Assembly (NCBI GenBank): GCA_050331395.1
Contig: JBHJGX010000076.1
Span: forward strand, 7,662 to 71,661
Reading direction: 5' to 3'
DNA length: 64,000 nt
From: Thermohalobaculum sp050331395
Lineage (GTDB): Bacteria; Pseudomonadota; Alphaproteobacteria; Rhodobacterales; Rhodobacteraceae
Under the pieces are notes generated by a model. That model made no database searches. It saw only the letters and a program-made list of their open reading frames with translations, and was not told where the DNA came from. Position numbers and translations under genes: made by a program. Shown here piece after piece: positions 23,820 through 30,964 of this stretch (within the stretch, counting starts at the first letter, position 1; every line of letters begins with the position of its first letter).

Positions 23820-24338
23820 ATGATCCGCAGCATCGTGCTCGCCGCGGCGCTACTCGCCGCGATCCCCGCCGCCGCCACCGCTCCCCTCGAGGGCGACGCG
23901 CCGGTCACCGTCCAGTTCCGCGAGCTCTTCGATGGCGGCAAGCCGAGCGCCCTCGCCCAAGAGCTGAACGGCCGGGCGATCGAGATCGTCGGCTTCTTCG
24001 CGCCGCCGCCCACGGCCGAGAGCCCGTTCTACGTGCTCGTCGGTGCGCCCGCGCAGTTTTGCCCCTATTGCTCGGCCGTGCACGAGCAAGACCACCTGCC
24101 CTATGTGCTCGTCTATCCCGAGGGCGAGACCACGCGCTATGGCGCCCGGGCCCGCATCCGGATCGTCGGCCGGCTCGATGCCGGGGTGAACCACGAGAAT
24201 TTCTACGGCATCCACAACGATCTTCGCCTCTTCGACGCGGTCGTCCTGCGGGATCGGCAGCGCATCAACCCGGTGCGCCAGCGCGCCGCGTCGCAAATGA
24301 ACCCGGACATCGCGAACAGCATCGCCGAAGAAGACTAA
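23820..24338 (+). CDS. DUF3299-like periplasmic protein with CxxC motif
   Basis: The 172-residue exported protein has a signal peptide (MIRSIVLAAALLAAIPAAA) and a compact beta-rich OB-like domain. Key residues are FCPYCSAVHEQDH (about 80-92), with a CxxC pair and a following His that could bind zinc or copper, and RIVGRLDAGVNHENFYGIH (about 116-134). This pattern fits the DUF3299 family, a member of which (PA4066) belongs to a zinc-regulated locus in Pseudomonas. Here it starts an operon with an oxygenase and a spermidine-synthase-like protein. Function unknown. Confidence 0.72.
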   Translation: MIRSIVLAAALLAAIPAAATAPLEGDAPVTVQFRELFDGGKPSALAQELNGRAIEIVGFFAPPPTAESPFYVLVGAPAQFCPYCSAVHEQDHLPYVLVYPEGETTRYGARARIRIVGRLDAGVNHENFYGIHNDLRLFDAVVLRDRQRINPVRQRAASQMNPDIANSIAEED

Positions 24339-24358
24339 GCCCGCTCGGATCGCGCGCC

Positions 24359-24979
24359 ATGGAAGAGATCGTCGGGATTTTCCCCACGCCGCTGATGATC
24401 GCCCGCAAGGCGGTACCCGGCGATTTGGTGGACGCCCTCGTCAAGGTCTATGGCGAGATGACCACCGGCAGCAATGTGCGCACGGCCAAGCTCGCCCATA
24501 CGCCGATGGCGCCGCCCCGGGTGCACGAGGCCTTCAAACGCACGCACGCCCAAGTGGCCCCCCGGGTCAAAGCCTATGGCGAGGCCCTGATGGGCGAGAC
24601 GCTCGACTGGGGGATCAAGGAGATCTGGGTCAACCGCATGGAGACCGGCGGCGCGCAGAAAATGCACAACCACGCCAATAGCTTCATCTCGGGGATCATC
24701 TATCTGACGCCGACGCATCCGGGCTCGGCGACCGTGTTCTATCGCCGGGTCGGGGCCGATACGTTCCAGATGCACAACGAGAACGAGCGCTGCAAGGTCA
24801 CGGCCTTTAACACGCCGATCTTCCGGGTGCCGGATGTGGGAGCCGGAGATATGATCCTGTTCCCGAGCTATATGCATCACGAGGTGCCGCCCAATCAGGG
24901 TCCGGCCCGGATGACGGCCGCGTTCAACGCGCTCCCCGACCGGCTCGACAGCTGGGGATACCAGGTCCGGTTCAAGTGA
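24359..24979 (+). CDS. 2OG-Fe(II) oxygenase-like protein (TIGR02466 family)
   Basis: The 206-residue protein is a putative iron/2-oxoglutarate dioxygenase of the PF13759/TIGR02466 type. It opens VGIFPTPLMIA, has KEIWVNRMETGGAQKMHNH followed by NSFISGIIYLTP, where the two His act as iron ligands, a GDMILFPSYMHHEV strand with the distal His, and the ending NALPDRLDSWGYQVRF. Substrates are unknown. The paralogue at 44506 shares the same start and end motifs. It lies 20 bases after the DUF3299-like gene and overlaps the next start (GTGA). Confidence 0.85.
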   Translation: MEEIVGIFPTPLMIARKAVPGDLVDALVKVYGEMTTGSNVRTAKLAHTPMAPPRVHEAFKRTHAQVAPRVKAYGEALMGETLDWGIKEIWVNRMETGGAQKMHNHANSFISGIIYLTPTHPGSATVFYRRVGADTFQMHNENERCKVTAFNTPIFRVPDVGAGDMILFPSYMHHEVPPNQGPARMTAAFNALPDRLDSWGYQVRFK

Positions 24980-27666
24980 CGCCGGCCGCCGAGGCCGCCC
25001 CGAGCGAGGCCGCAGCGGGACCGACCTCGGGTGGACCGCAACCGCACGCCCCGATGGTCCGGGGCGCAGCGCTCATCCCGCTGATGCTGCTTCTCTCGGG
25101 CTTCGCCGGGCTCGGCTATCAGATCGTCTGGATCCGGATGCTCTCGATCGGCCTCGGGCACGAGGTCTTTGCCGTGCTCGCGGTGGTGGCCGCCTTCTTT
25201 GCGGGCCTCGCGCTCGGGGCGGTGGCGCTCGATGGCCGGATCGCCAAAAGCCGGCGGCCAGGGCTTTGGTATGCGGGGCTCGAGATCGTGATCGGGCTCT
25301 GGACCCTGGCGCTCGTCGCGCTGATCCCGTTGGCTAATCTGCGGCTCGCGGCGTGGATGGGGCCCGAGCCGTCGGAGATCTGGCGCTGGACCGTCGCCTT
25401 CGGCGGCACCGCGCTTCTTCTTTTGCCGGCCACCGCGGCGATGGGGGCGACCTTGCCGGCGGCCGAGCGGCTTTATGCCCGCGCCCGGCGTTCGAGCCGC
25501 GGGATCGGCGGGCTCTATGGGGCGAACGCCGCCGGGGCGATGGCCGGCGCGTTGCTGACGGCCGTACTGATCGCGCCTGCGGTCGGCTTCACCGCAACGC
25601 TCTGGATCTTTGCCGCGGCCAACTTCGCCGCGGCCGCGGTCGTGCTCGCGGGTCCGGCGCGCGGCGAGGCCGACCGTCCCCCGCTCCCCGCGGCAGAGGC
25701 GGGCCGAGGACCCTCGCCGCGGATCCTTGTCGTCCTCGCGATCACAGGGCTGCTCGGCGTCGGCTTCGAGGTCGCCGTCGTGCGCGCGCTCGCGCAGATC
25801 CTCGAGAACACGGTCTATTCCTTTGCGGCCGTCCTGTCGGTCTATCTGCTCGGCACGGCGATCGGGGCGGCCGCCTATCAGCGCGCCTATGCGCAGCGCC
25901 GGCGCGACGGCTGGGACGGATCCGCGGTCGGTTTTCTCGCCGGGCTGACCGGGGCGGCCTGCGCCCTCGGCACGCTGGCGGTCTTTGTGGTCCCCGAGGT
26001 CTACAGCACGCTCCGCAGCGGATTCGGCGAGACCGTCCGGGGTTCGATCGCGGCCGAGATCCTGGCGGCCGCGCTCGTGATCCTCGCGCCGAGCGCAGCG
26101 ATGGGGGCCTTTTTCTCGCATCTCGCGCAAGGGGCGCGCGGGCCGTCGGGCGGGCTCGGCGCGGCCTTTGCGGCCAACACCCTCGGCGCGGCGCTCGCGC
26201 CCGTTGCGGTCGGCGTCCTGGCGATCCCGGCGCTCGGCGTCATGGCGAGCCTCGTCGCACTCTCGGCCGCCTATCTGGTCCTCTTGCCGCTCGCGGCCGG
26301 CCCTGGCCGGGGCGGGCGCACGGCGCTGGCCGGTCTCACGGCGGCGGCCGCCCTCGCCGCCCTCTTCGGACCATACGAACGGCGCCTCCTCCTGCCGCCC
26401 CCCGGCGGGCGGATCCTCGAGCACCGCGAAGGCGTCGCGGCCGCCGCGAGCATCCTCGAGGACCGCGCGGGCGACCGCTGGCTCCGGGTGAACGGCACCT
26501 TCACCATGGGCGGCACCGCGTCCTATGCCCTCGACCGGGTGCAAGGGCATGCGGCGCTCCTTCGCCATCCCGACCCATCCCGCGCGCTCTTCCTCGGCAT
26601 CGGCACGGGCGCGAGCGTCGCCGCCGCGGCCGATTATCCGGACCTTAGGACCGAAGCGGTGGATCTCTTGCCGGAAGTCCTCGCGCTCGTCCCGGCTTTC
26701 CCCCAGGTGACCGAGAGCCTCGCGGCGGCCGGGGAGCGCATCCGGCTCGGCATCGGCGACGCCCGGCGGCGGGTGCGCACCGGCGATGATGCCTGGGACG
26801 TCATCGTCTCCGACAATTTTCACCCGGCGAAGGACGGCTCGGGGCTTCTCTACACGGTCGAGCACTTTGCGGCCGTGCGCGACCGGCTGACGCCGGACGG
26901 GGTCTTCGTGCAGTGGTTGCCGCTTCATCAGCTCGACCTCGCCACGCTTCGGCTGATCGTGCGGAGTTTCCTTGCGGTCTTTCCGGATGCGACGCTCTCG
27001 ATGGGGAACTACAACCTCGTCACGCCGATCCTCGCGCTCTCGGGGCACCGGGACGGGGCGCGGCCGAGCCTTGCACGTCTCGCCGAGCGCATGGCCGATG
27101 CACCGCTCGCCGAGCCGCTCGCGCGGGTGGGCCTCGGGGATCCCTTCGCGGTTTTCGGGCGGCACATGGCCGGGGCGGAGGCACTGGCGGCCTTCGCGGG
27201 GCCAGGCCCGCTCAACACCGACGATCACCCCCGCGTGCTGTTCGAGGCGCCGCGGACCGTCTACGCCCCCCTCGGGTCCCATGCGGATCGGCTGCTCGGC
27301 CTTGTCGCGCGTTTCGAGCCGGACCCCGCCGCGGTCGCCCGGCTCGACGGCGGGCCCGCGGATTTCGCGCCGCGGCTGAGGGCCTATTGGCGAGCTAGGG
27401 ATGCCTTTCTCGCTTTCGGGCGTTCGGTGAGCGTGACCGGAGACATCCGCCGGGACGCCCGCGCCATGGCGCCGCGACTTCTCGAGATCGTGCGAATGTC
27501 ACCGGATTTCCGCGAGGCCTACGACCCGGTCCTCGCCATCGCCCGGTCGCTTGCAGGGGTGCGGCCGGAGGCGGCGCTCCAGCTGCTGGCCGCGCTCGAT
27601 GCGGCCCATCCGCGCCGAGACGATGCCCGGCGGCTCGCGGCCCAGCTCAGACGGCTGCGCCCGTGA
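24976..27666 (+). CDS. Membrane-fused spermidine-synthase-like protein
   Basis: The 896-residue protein has about 12-13 membrane segments in residues 30-455, resembling the transporter-like half of fused MFS/spermidine synthases (LLLSGFAGLGYQIVWIRML at the start). A cytoplasmic aminopropyltransferase-like domain follows (about 475-760): the nucleotide-binding GIGTG, VDLLPEV, and VIVSDNFHP strands are visible. The catalytic Asp of true spermidine synthases appears as SDN rather than the usual D-x-x-D, so polyamine synthesis is uncertain. A helical C-terminal extension ends at 896. The GTG start overlaps the oxygenase stop, so the two are co-translated. Confidence 0.82.
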   Translation: MTPAAEAAPSEAAAGPTSGGPQPHAPMVRGAALIPLMLLLSGFAGLGYQIVWIRMLSIGLGHEVFAVLAVVAAFFAGLALGAVALDGRIAKSRRPGLWYAGLEIVIGLWTLALVALIPLANLRLAAWMGPEPSEIWRWTVAFGGTALLLLPATAAMGATLPAAERLYARARRSSRGIGGLYGANAAGAMAGALLTAVLIAPAVGFTATLWIFAAANFAAAAVVLAGPARGEADRPPLPAAEAGRGPSPRILVVLAITGLLGVGFEVAVVRALAQILENTVYSFAAVLSVYLLGTAIGAAAYQRAYAQRRRDGWDGSAVGFLAGLTGAACALGTLAVFVVPEVYSTLRSGFGETVRGSIAAEILAAALVILAPSAAMGAFFSHLAQGARGPSGGLGAAFAANTLGAALAPVAVGVLAIPALGVMASLVALSAAYLVLLPLAAGPGRGGRTALAGLTAAAALAALFGPYERRLLLPPPGGRILEHREGVAAAASILEDRAGDRWLRVNGTFTMGGTASYALDRVQGHAALLRHPDPSRALFLGIGTGASVAAAADYPDLRTEAVDLLPEVLALVPAFPQVTESLAAAGERIRLGIGDARRRVRTGDDAWDVIVSDNFHPAKDGSGLLYTVEHFAAVRDRLTPDGVFVQWLPLHQLDLATLRLIVRSFLAVFPDATLSMGNYNLVTPILALSGHRDGARPSLARLAERMADAPLAEPLARVGLGDPFAVFGRHMAGAEALAAFAGPGPLNTDDHPRVLFEAPRTVYAPLGSHADRLLGLVARFEPDPAAVARLDGGPADFAPRLRAYWRARDAFLAFGRSVSVTGDIRRDARAMAPRLLEIVRMSPDFREAYDPVLAIARSLAGVRPEAALQLLAALDAAHPRRDDARRLAAQLRRLRP

Positions 27667-28258
27667 GCGAAAGCGTAAGAAAAATCGTGCCGATCGCCGC
27701 GACCCAAGAGCTGAGCACCCGTCCCGCAATCGGCGTCCAACTGCGCGCGGCAAAGCCGACGGTGGCGAGGGCGATCAGAAGCGTGCCCGTGACGGTTCCC
27801 GCGGTGAGGACGCCGGGCGCATAGAGCGTCCAATCGATCGCCAGATCGCCCTGCGCCGGGATCCCGTTCGAGAGCCCGCTCACCACGCCGACGGCGCCCG
27901 CGAGCGTTGCCAGGGCCCAAGCGGGCAGCCGGAAGGCAAAGGCGCCAAGGACGCCAGGGATCGCGAGCGCCGCGCCGACCGCCGGATCGACGCTCTCGGG
28001 GACGGGCGCGAGCGCGGTCACACCGAGCCCTGCCCCGATCCCGAGCGGCAGCGCCAGCAACATCCAGCGCGCCTGCTCCCGCGGCTGCGCCGCCGCCAAA
28101 AGCCCGAGGCCGAGGAGCGCGATCACGTCTCCGGGCGCCGACAAGAGATGAAGCGCACCCGCGTAGAAATCGCCGAATTCGAGGCCGACGAGATGCGCCG
28201 ACGCCGGCGCGGGCCAAAGCGCGAGGAGGGCCAGAGGGAGCCAGAGACGCGGCATCAT
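27647..28258 (-). CDS. HupE/UreJ-like membrane protein, third of three
   Basis: The 203-residue protein has a signal-like N-terminus ending ASAHLVG, then LEFGDFYAGALHLLSAPGD, a variant of the HupE/UreJ metal-permease motif (GxxHPxxGxDH), and about six membrane segments. It is more diverged than its neighbours: the His-Pro and Asp-His pairs are only partly kept (LHLLSAPGD). Start ATG 28258 overlaps the stop of the gene upstream (ATGA). Its 3' end overlaps the convergent spermidine-synthase-like gene by 20 bases. It probably forms a metal permease or a subunit with the other two. Confidence 0.75.
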   Translation of the reverse strand: MMPRLWLPLALLALWPAPASAHLVGLEFGDFYAGALHLLSAPGDVIALLGLGLLAAAQPREQARWMLLALPLGIGAGLGVTALAPVPESVDPAVGAALAIPGVLGAFAFRLPAWALATLAGAVGVVSGLSNGIPAQGDLAIDWTLYAPGVLTAGTVTGTLLIALATVGFAARSWTPIAGRVLSSWVAAIGTIFLTLSLTGAAV

Positions 28259-28848
28259 AGAACTCCAAGCACGCCGGCGGTGAACCATAGACCGAGGAGG
28301 GCGATCGCAGCACCGCAGCCCCGCACGATCCATGGGCCTGTACCCTCCCAGTCGTTCAGGAGCCCGATGGCGATGCCCGCCCCATGCAAGAGCCCGGTCG
28401 CCAGCATGAACCCGGCACCATACGCGATCGGTGAGCTGGCCTCGGGGATCTCGGTGCCATGGGCGTGCCCGTGGAAGATCGCGAAAAGCCCGACGATCAG
28501 CACCGCAAGCCAGACCGGGGCCCGGAACGCGGCGGCGACGGCGAAGCCCAGCAAGAAGGCCGAGAGCGCGACGCCGAGTGCGACCTGCGGCACCGGCACG
28601 CCGAGCACCCCGAGGGTGCCGCCGACGGCCATCATCATCGGAAAAGCGATCGGCAGCGCGACGAGGAGCGGCATGCCGAGTTGCGCGCCCCAGAGGCCGA
28701 CGGCGACCATGGCGACCAGGTGATCAGGGCCGAGGAGCGGATGGAGCACGCCGCTCTGAAAGCCGCCGGCGACCCCCTCGACGCTGTGTGCGAGCGCCGC
28801 CACCGGCAAGAGCGCGCAGAGCAGGGCGAGCGCAAGAGGCCGGGCCAT
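28255..28848 (-). CDS. HupE/UreJ family metal permease
   Basis: The 197-residue membrane protein carries the family signature: a signal-like segment ending ALAHSVEG, then GFQSGVLHPLLGPDHLVAMVAVGLW, with the His and Asp-His pair that bind Ni2+ in HupE/UreJ proteins. A second His-rich stretch FHGHAHGTE lies near residue 120. Six membrane segments. ATG 28848 follows GGGAG by seven bases; a GTG at 28854 overlaps the upstream stop. It would import nickel or cobalt. No hydrogenase or urease is encoded in the window, so the metal's user is unknown. Confidence 0.88.
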   Translation of the reverse strand: MARPLALALLCALLPVAALAHSVEGVAGGFQSGVLHPLLGPDHLVAMVAVGLWGAQLGMPLLVALPIAFPMMMAVGGTLGVLGVPVPQVALGVALSAFLLGFAVAAAFRAPVWLAVLIVGLFAIFHGHAHGTEIPEASSPIAYGAGFMLATGLLHGAGIAIGLLNDWEGTGPWIVRGCGAAIALLGLWFTAGVLGVL

Positions 28849-28850
28849 GG

Positions 28851-29828
28851 TCACGCTCCCACCATCACGGCGACACGTTCGACGAACCAGAAGGCCGCGA
28901 GCCCGCCGATCGCATAGGCCGGCGCCCGCAGGCTCCAGTTCGGCCACTGCACCCGCATGACCCGGTAAGCCCAGGCGAGCGCGATCACCCCGAGAACAAA
29001 GGCGATCTGCCCCGCTTCGACGCCGAGGTTAAAGGCAACGAGGGCGTAGGGCACCGCCTCAGAGGGCAGACCGAGGGCGACGAGCGCGTTCGCGAAGCCC
29101 ATGCCGTGCAACAGGCCGAAGCCGAAGGCGACGATCCACGGGTGTCGCAGGGTAAAGCTCGAGCGGCCCTGTTGCGCGCGGATCACCTCGACGCCGACGA
29201 ACACGATCGAGAGCGCGATGAGCGCATTCACGTAGAGCTCGGGCACGCCGACGAAGCCGAAGGTCACCAGGGCGAGCGTGATCGAGTGGGCGACCGTGAA
29301 CGCGGTGATCGTGTTGAAGAGCATCCAGCCGCGGGCAATCCATACGAGCCCGAGGACAAAGAGCAGATGGTCGATCCCTTTGAGGATGTGCTCGATGCCG
29401 AGGATCAGATAATCCCAGGACACTCTGAGTTTGCCCTCGAGCGTGTCCGCCGCATAGGCCGGCGTGACGTTGGCCACCGGCTGGGTCGGGCTGAGCGTAT
29501 AGATCTGGGTCTCGCCCGTTTGCGCGCGGATCTTGAACATTGCCGCCGACTGGCCCGCGCCGATGCCCTCGAAACTGAGCGCGCCGACCAAGCCCTCGGA
29601 CCCGCAGTCGAGGGTCGGTGCCGCGTAGGTGCAGTGCTCGGGGAAGATCGGCTCGAAGCTCTCGTTCGCCTGGGTGTTGGGCTTCATCTCCCACGAGACC
29701 GTGTAGGTGCCGGCGCTCAGTTCGGCGATGCGCAGCACCGCGAGTTCGGTCACATGGGCGGCCGCGGTCCCGCCCCAGAAGCCGAGCGCGAGGAGAAGTC
29801 CGCAGAGCAAACGGAGCTGGGGGGTCAT
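28851..29828 (-). CDS. HupE/UreJ_2-type membrane protein with periplasmic N-domain
   Basis: The 325-residue protein has a signal peptide ending TAAAHVTE, a periplasmic beta-rich domain with two Cys (about residues 25-130), then a membrane domain of six to seven segments with LGIEHILKGIDHLLFVLGL, TVAHSITLAL and GFGLLHGMGFAN. The repeated His/Asp motifs are those of the HupE/UreJ_2 family (PF13795), long relatives of nickel permeases. Start ATG 29828 overlaps the foldase stop by four bases. The periplasmic domain may receive metal before transport; that is inference. Confidence 0.87.
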   Translation of the reverse strand: MTPQLRLLCGLLLALGFWGGTAAAHVTELAVLRIAELSAGTYTVSWEMKPNTQANESFEPIFPEHCTYAAPTLDCGSEGLVGALSFEGIGAGQSAAMFKIRAQTGETQIYTLSPTQPVANVTPAYAADTLEGKLRVSWDYLILGIEHILKGIDHLLFVLGLVWIARGWMLFNTITAFTVAHSITLALVTFGFVGVPELYVNALIALSIVFVGVEVIRAQQGRSSFTLRHPWIVAFGFGLLHGMGFANALVALGLPSEAVPYALVAFNLGVEAGQIAFVLGVIALAWAYRVMRVQWPNWSLRAPAYAIGGLAAFWFVERVAVMVGA

Positions 29829-30700
29829 TGCGCGGTTGCCTCCGCCGTGTCGGGGCCCTCGCCATCCAGATCGACGAACTCGCCCATATAGGCCCGGCGC
29901 TCGATCGGATAGGTGGCCATCAGCGCCTCGAGGGCCGCACGCGCTTCGATCGCCACCTCCCTTTGACGCCACTGGGCGATGGCCTCCCCCTCGACATCCT
30001 CGAATTCCGGAATCTCGGCCGCTTGGCTGCCCAGATATTGGACGACCTGCCAGCCGCGCGGCGAGGCGAGCGCGGTCCAAACCTCGGGCTCGGCCGCCTC
30101 GACCGCGTCGATGAACGCATCGCCGAGCAGGCCCACGAGTTGCGGGCGCGGCCGGTTCTGGAAATTGACGAGCGGATAACGCCCGGGCGCGGGCCGCTCG
30201 CCGCGCGCGAGCGTCGCATTCATCTCCTCGGCCAGGGCCTGTGCATCGGCCTCGGTGCCGTCGAGGCCGATGACCCGGAAGCTCACCCGCGGCGGAATGC
30301 CGTAACGCTCCGCATTCTCCTCGAACCAGGCTTCGACCTCACCCTCCGCGGGCTCGGGCGCCGAAATGCCGCTGACAAGCATCAGACGCATCCGCTGGGC
30401 GAGGCGCTCGCGCATCATCTCGTCGCCCTCGTCGAGACGCAGATCGCGGGCTTCGCGGTATAGGATCTCTTTGACCAAAAAGACGTCCACAAGCTCGTCC
30501 ATTTCCGCGGGCGTCGGCTTTCGTCCCCGGCCCTCGACAAAGGCGTCCGACAGTCGCTGTTGGACTTCCGCATCGACACGGATGGTGCGCGGGTCCGTTT
30601 CTTCGGGGCGGGTCGCAAGACTAACACCGTATAGAACCAGGCCGATCAAGACGAAATGCGTGAGTGGATCCTCGAGGACACGCTTTAACAGGGTGATCAA
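29825..30700 (-). CDS. Membrane-anchored PpiC-type peptidyl-prolyl isomerase
   Basis: The 291-residue protein has an N-terminal anchor (about residues 14-29), a SurA-like helical chaperone region (FVEGRGRKPTPAEMDELVDVFLVKEILYREAR) and a parvulin-like domain (about 120-230; VSFRVI, ASPRGWQVVQYL). It would help fold secreted or envelope proteins in the periplasm. The start is best placed at TTG 30700, which has AGGAG seven bases upstream and begins just before the anchor; an ATG at 30805 adds an unlikely leader. It is the first gene of the HupE operon and faces the DUF3604 gene. Confidence 0.82.
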   Translation of the reverse strand: MITLLKRVLEDPLTHFVLIGLVLYGVSLATRPEETDPRTIRVDAEVQQRLSDAFVEGRGRKPTPAEMDELVDVFLVKEILYREARDLRLDEGDEMMRERLAQRMRLMLVSGISAPEPAEGEVEAWFEENAERYGIPPRVSFRVIGLDGTEADAQALAEEMNATLARGERPAPGRYPLVNFQNRPRPQLVGLLGDAFIDAVEAAEPEVWTALASPRGWQVVQYLGSQAAEIPEFEDVEGEAIAQWRQREVAIEARAALEALMATYPIERRAYMGEFVDLDGEGPDTAEATAQ

Positions 30701-30964
30701 GAGCGGTCTCCTGGCTGATACGGATCCGAGGGTCAGCGGCTCCGGGTGGTCGCGAACCTTGGCTGACAGCTTGAGGTCATAGACGAAGGCAAGTTTGCCT
30801 GACAAGTCCGAGGTTTAACCCGGGGCCGTCACCGTTTCGTCATAAAAGTTTGACCGCTTTGTCTTGAAAGTTCACATGTTCCGAGAGGCACTTGATTTAG
30901 GTCAGTGAGTTGTGACACTTCGCACAGCGGTTGACCGCCGCTGACCATTTATCAGGGGAAGAAA
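30701..30964. promoter_or_regulatory. Divergent region between foldase/HupE operon and DUF3604 gene
   Basis: This 264-base gap must carry both promoters. CCGTCAC at 30826-30832 and TCGTCAT at 30837-30843 are spaced like the two halves of a Pho box (period 11), each matching CTGTCAT in five of seven places. CAGCGG and CCGCTG at 30921-30939 form a short hairpin near the DUF3604 start. AGGGGAAG is its ribosome site. No riboswitch signature was seen. Confidence 0.4.

Noticed and set aside
24895..27282. A 795-codon open frame antisense to the spermidine-synthase-like gene
   Set aside because: Product is Arg/Gly/Asp-rich without domains; the plus-strand gene shows membrane segments and a SAM/aminopropyl fold.
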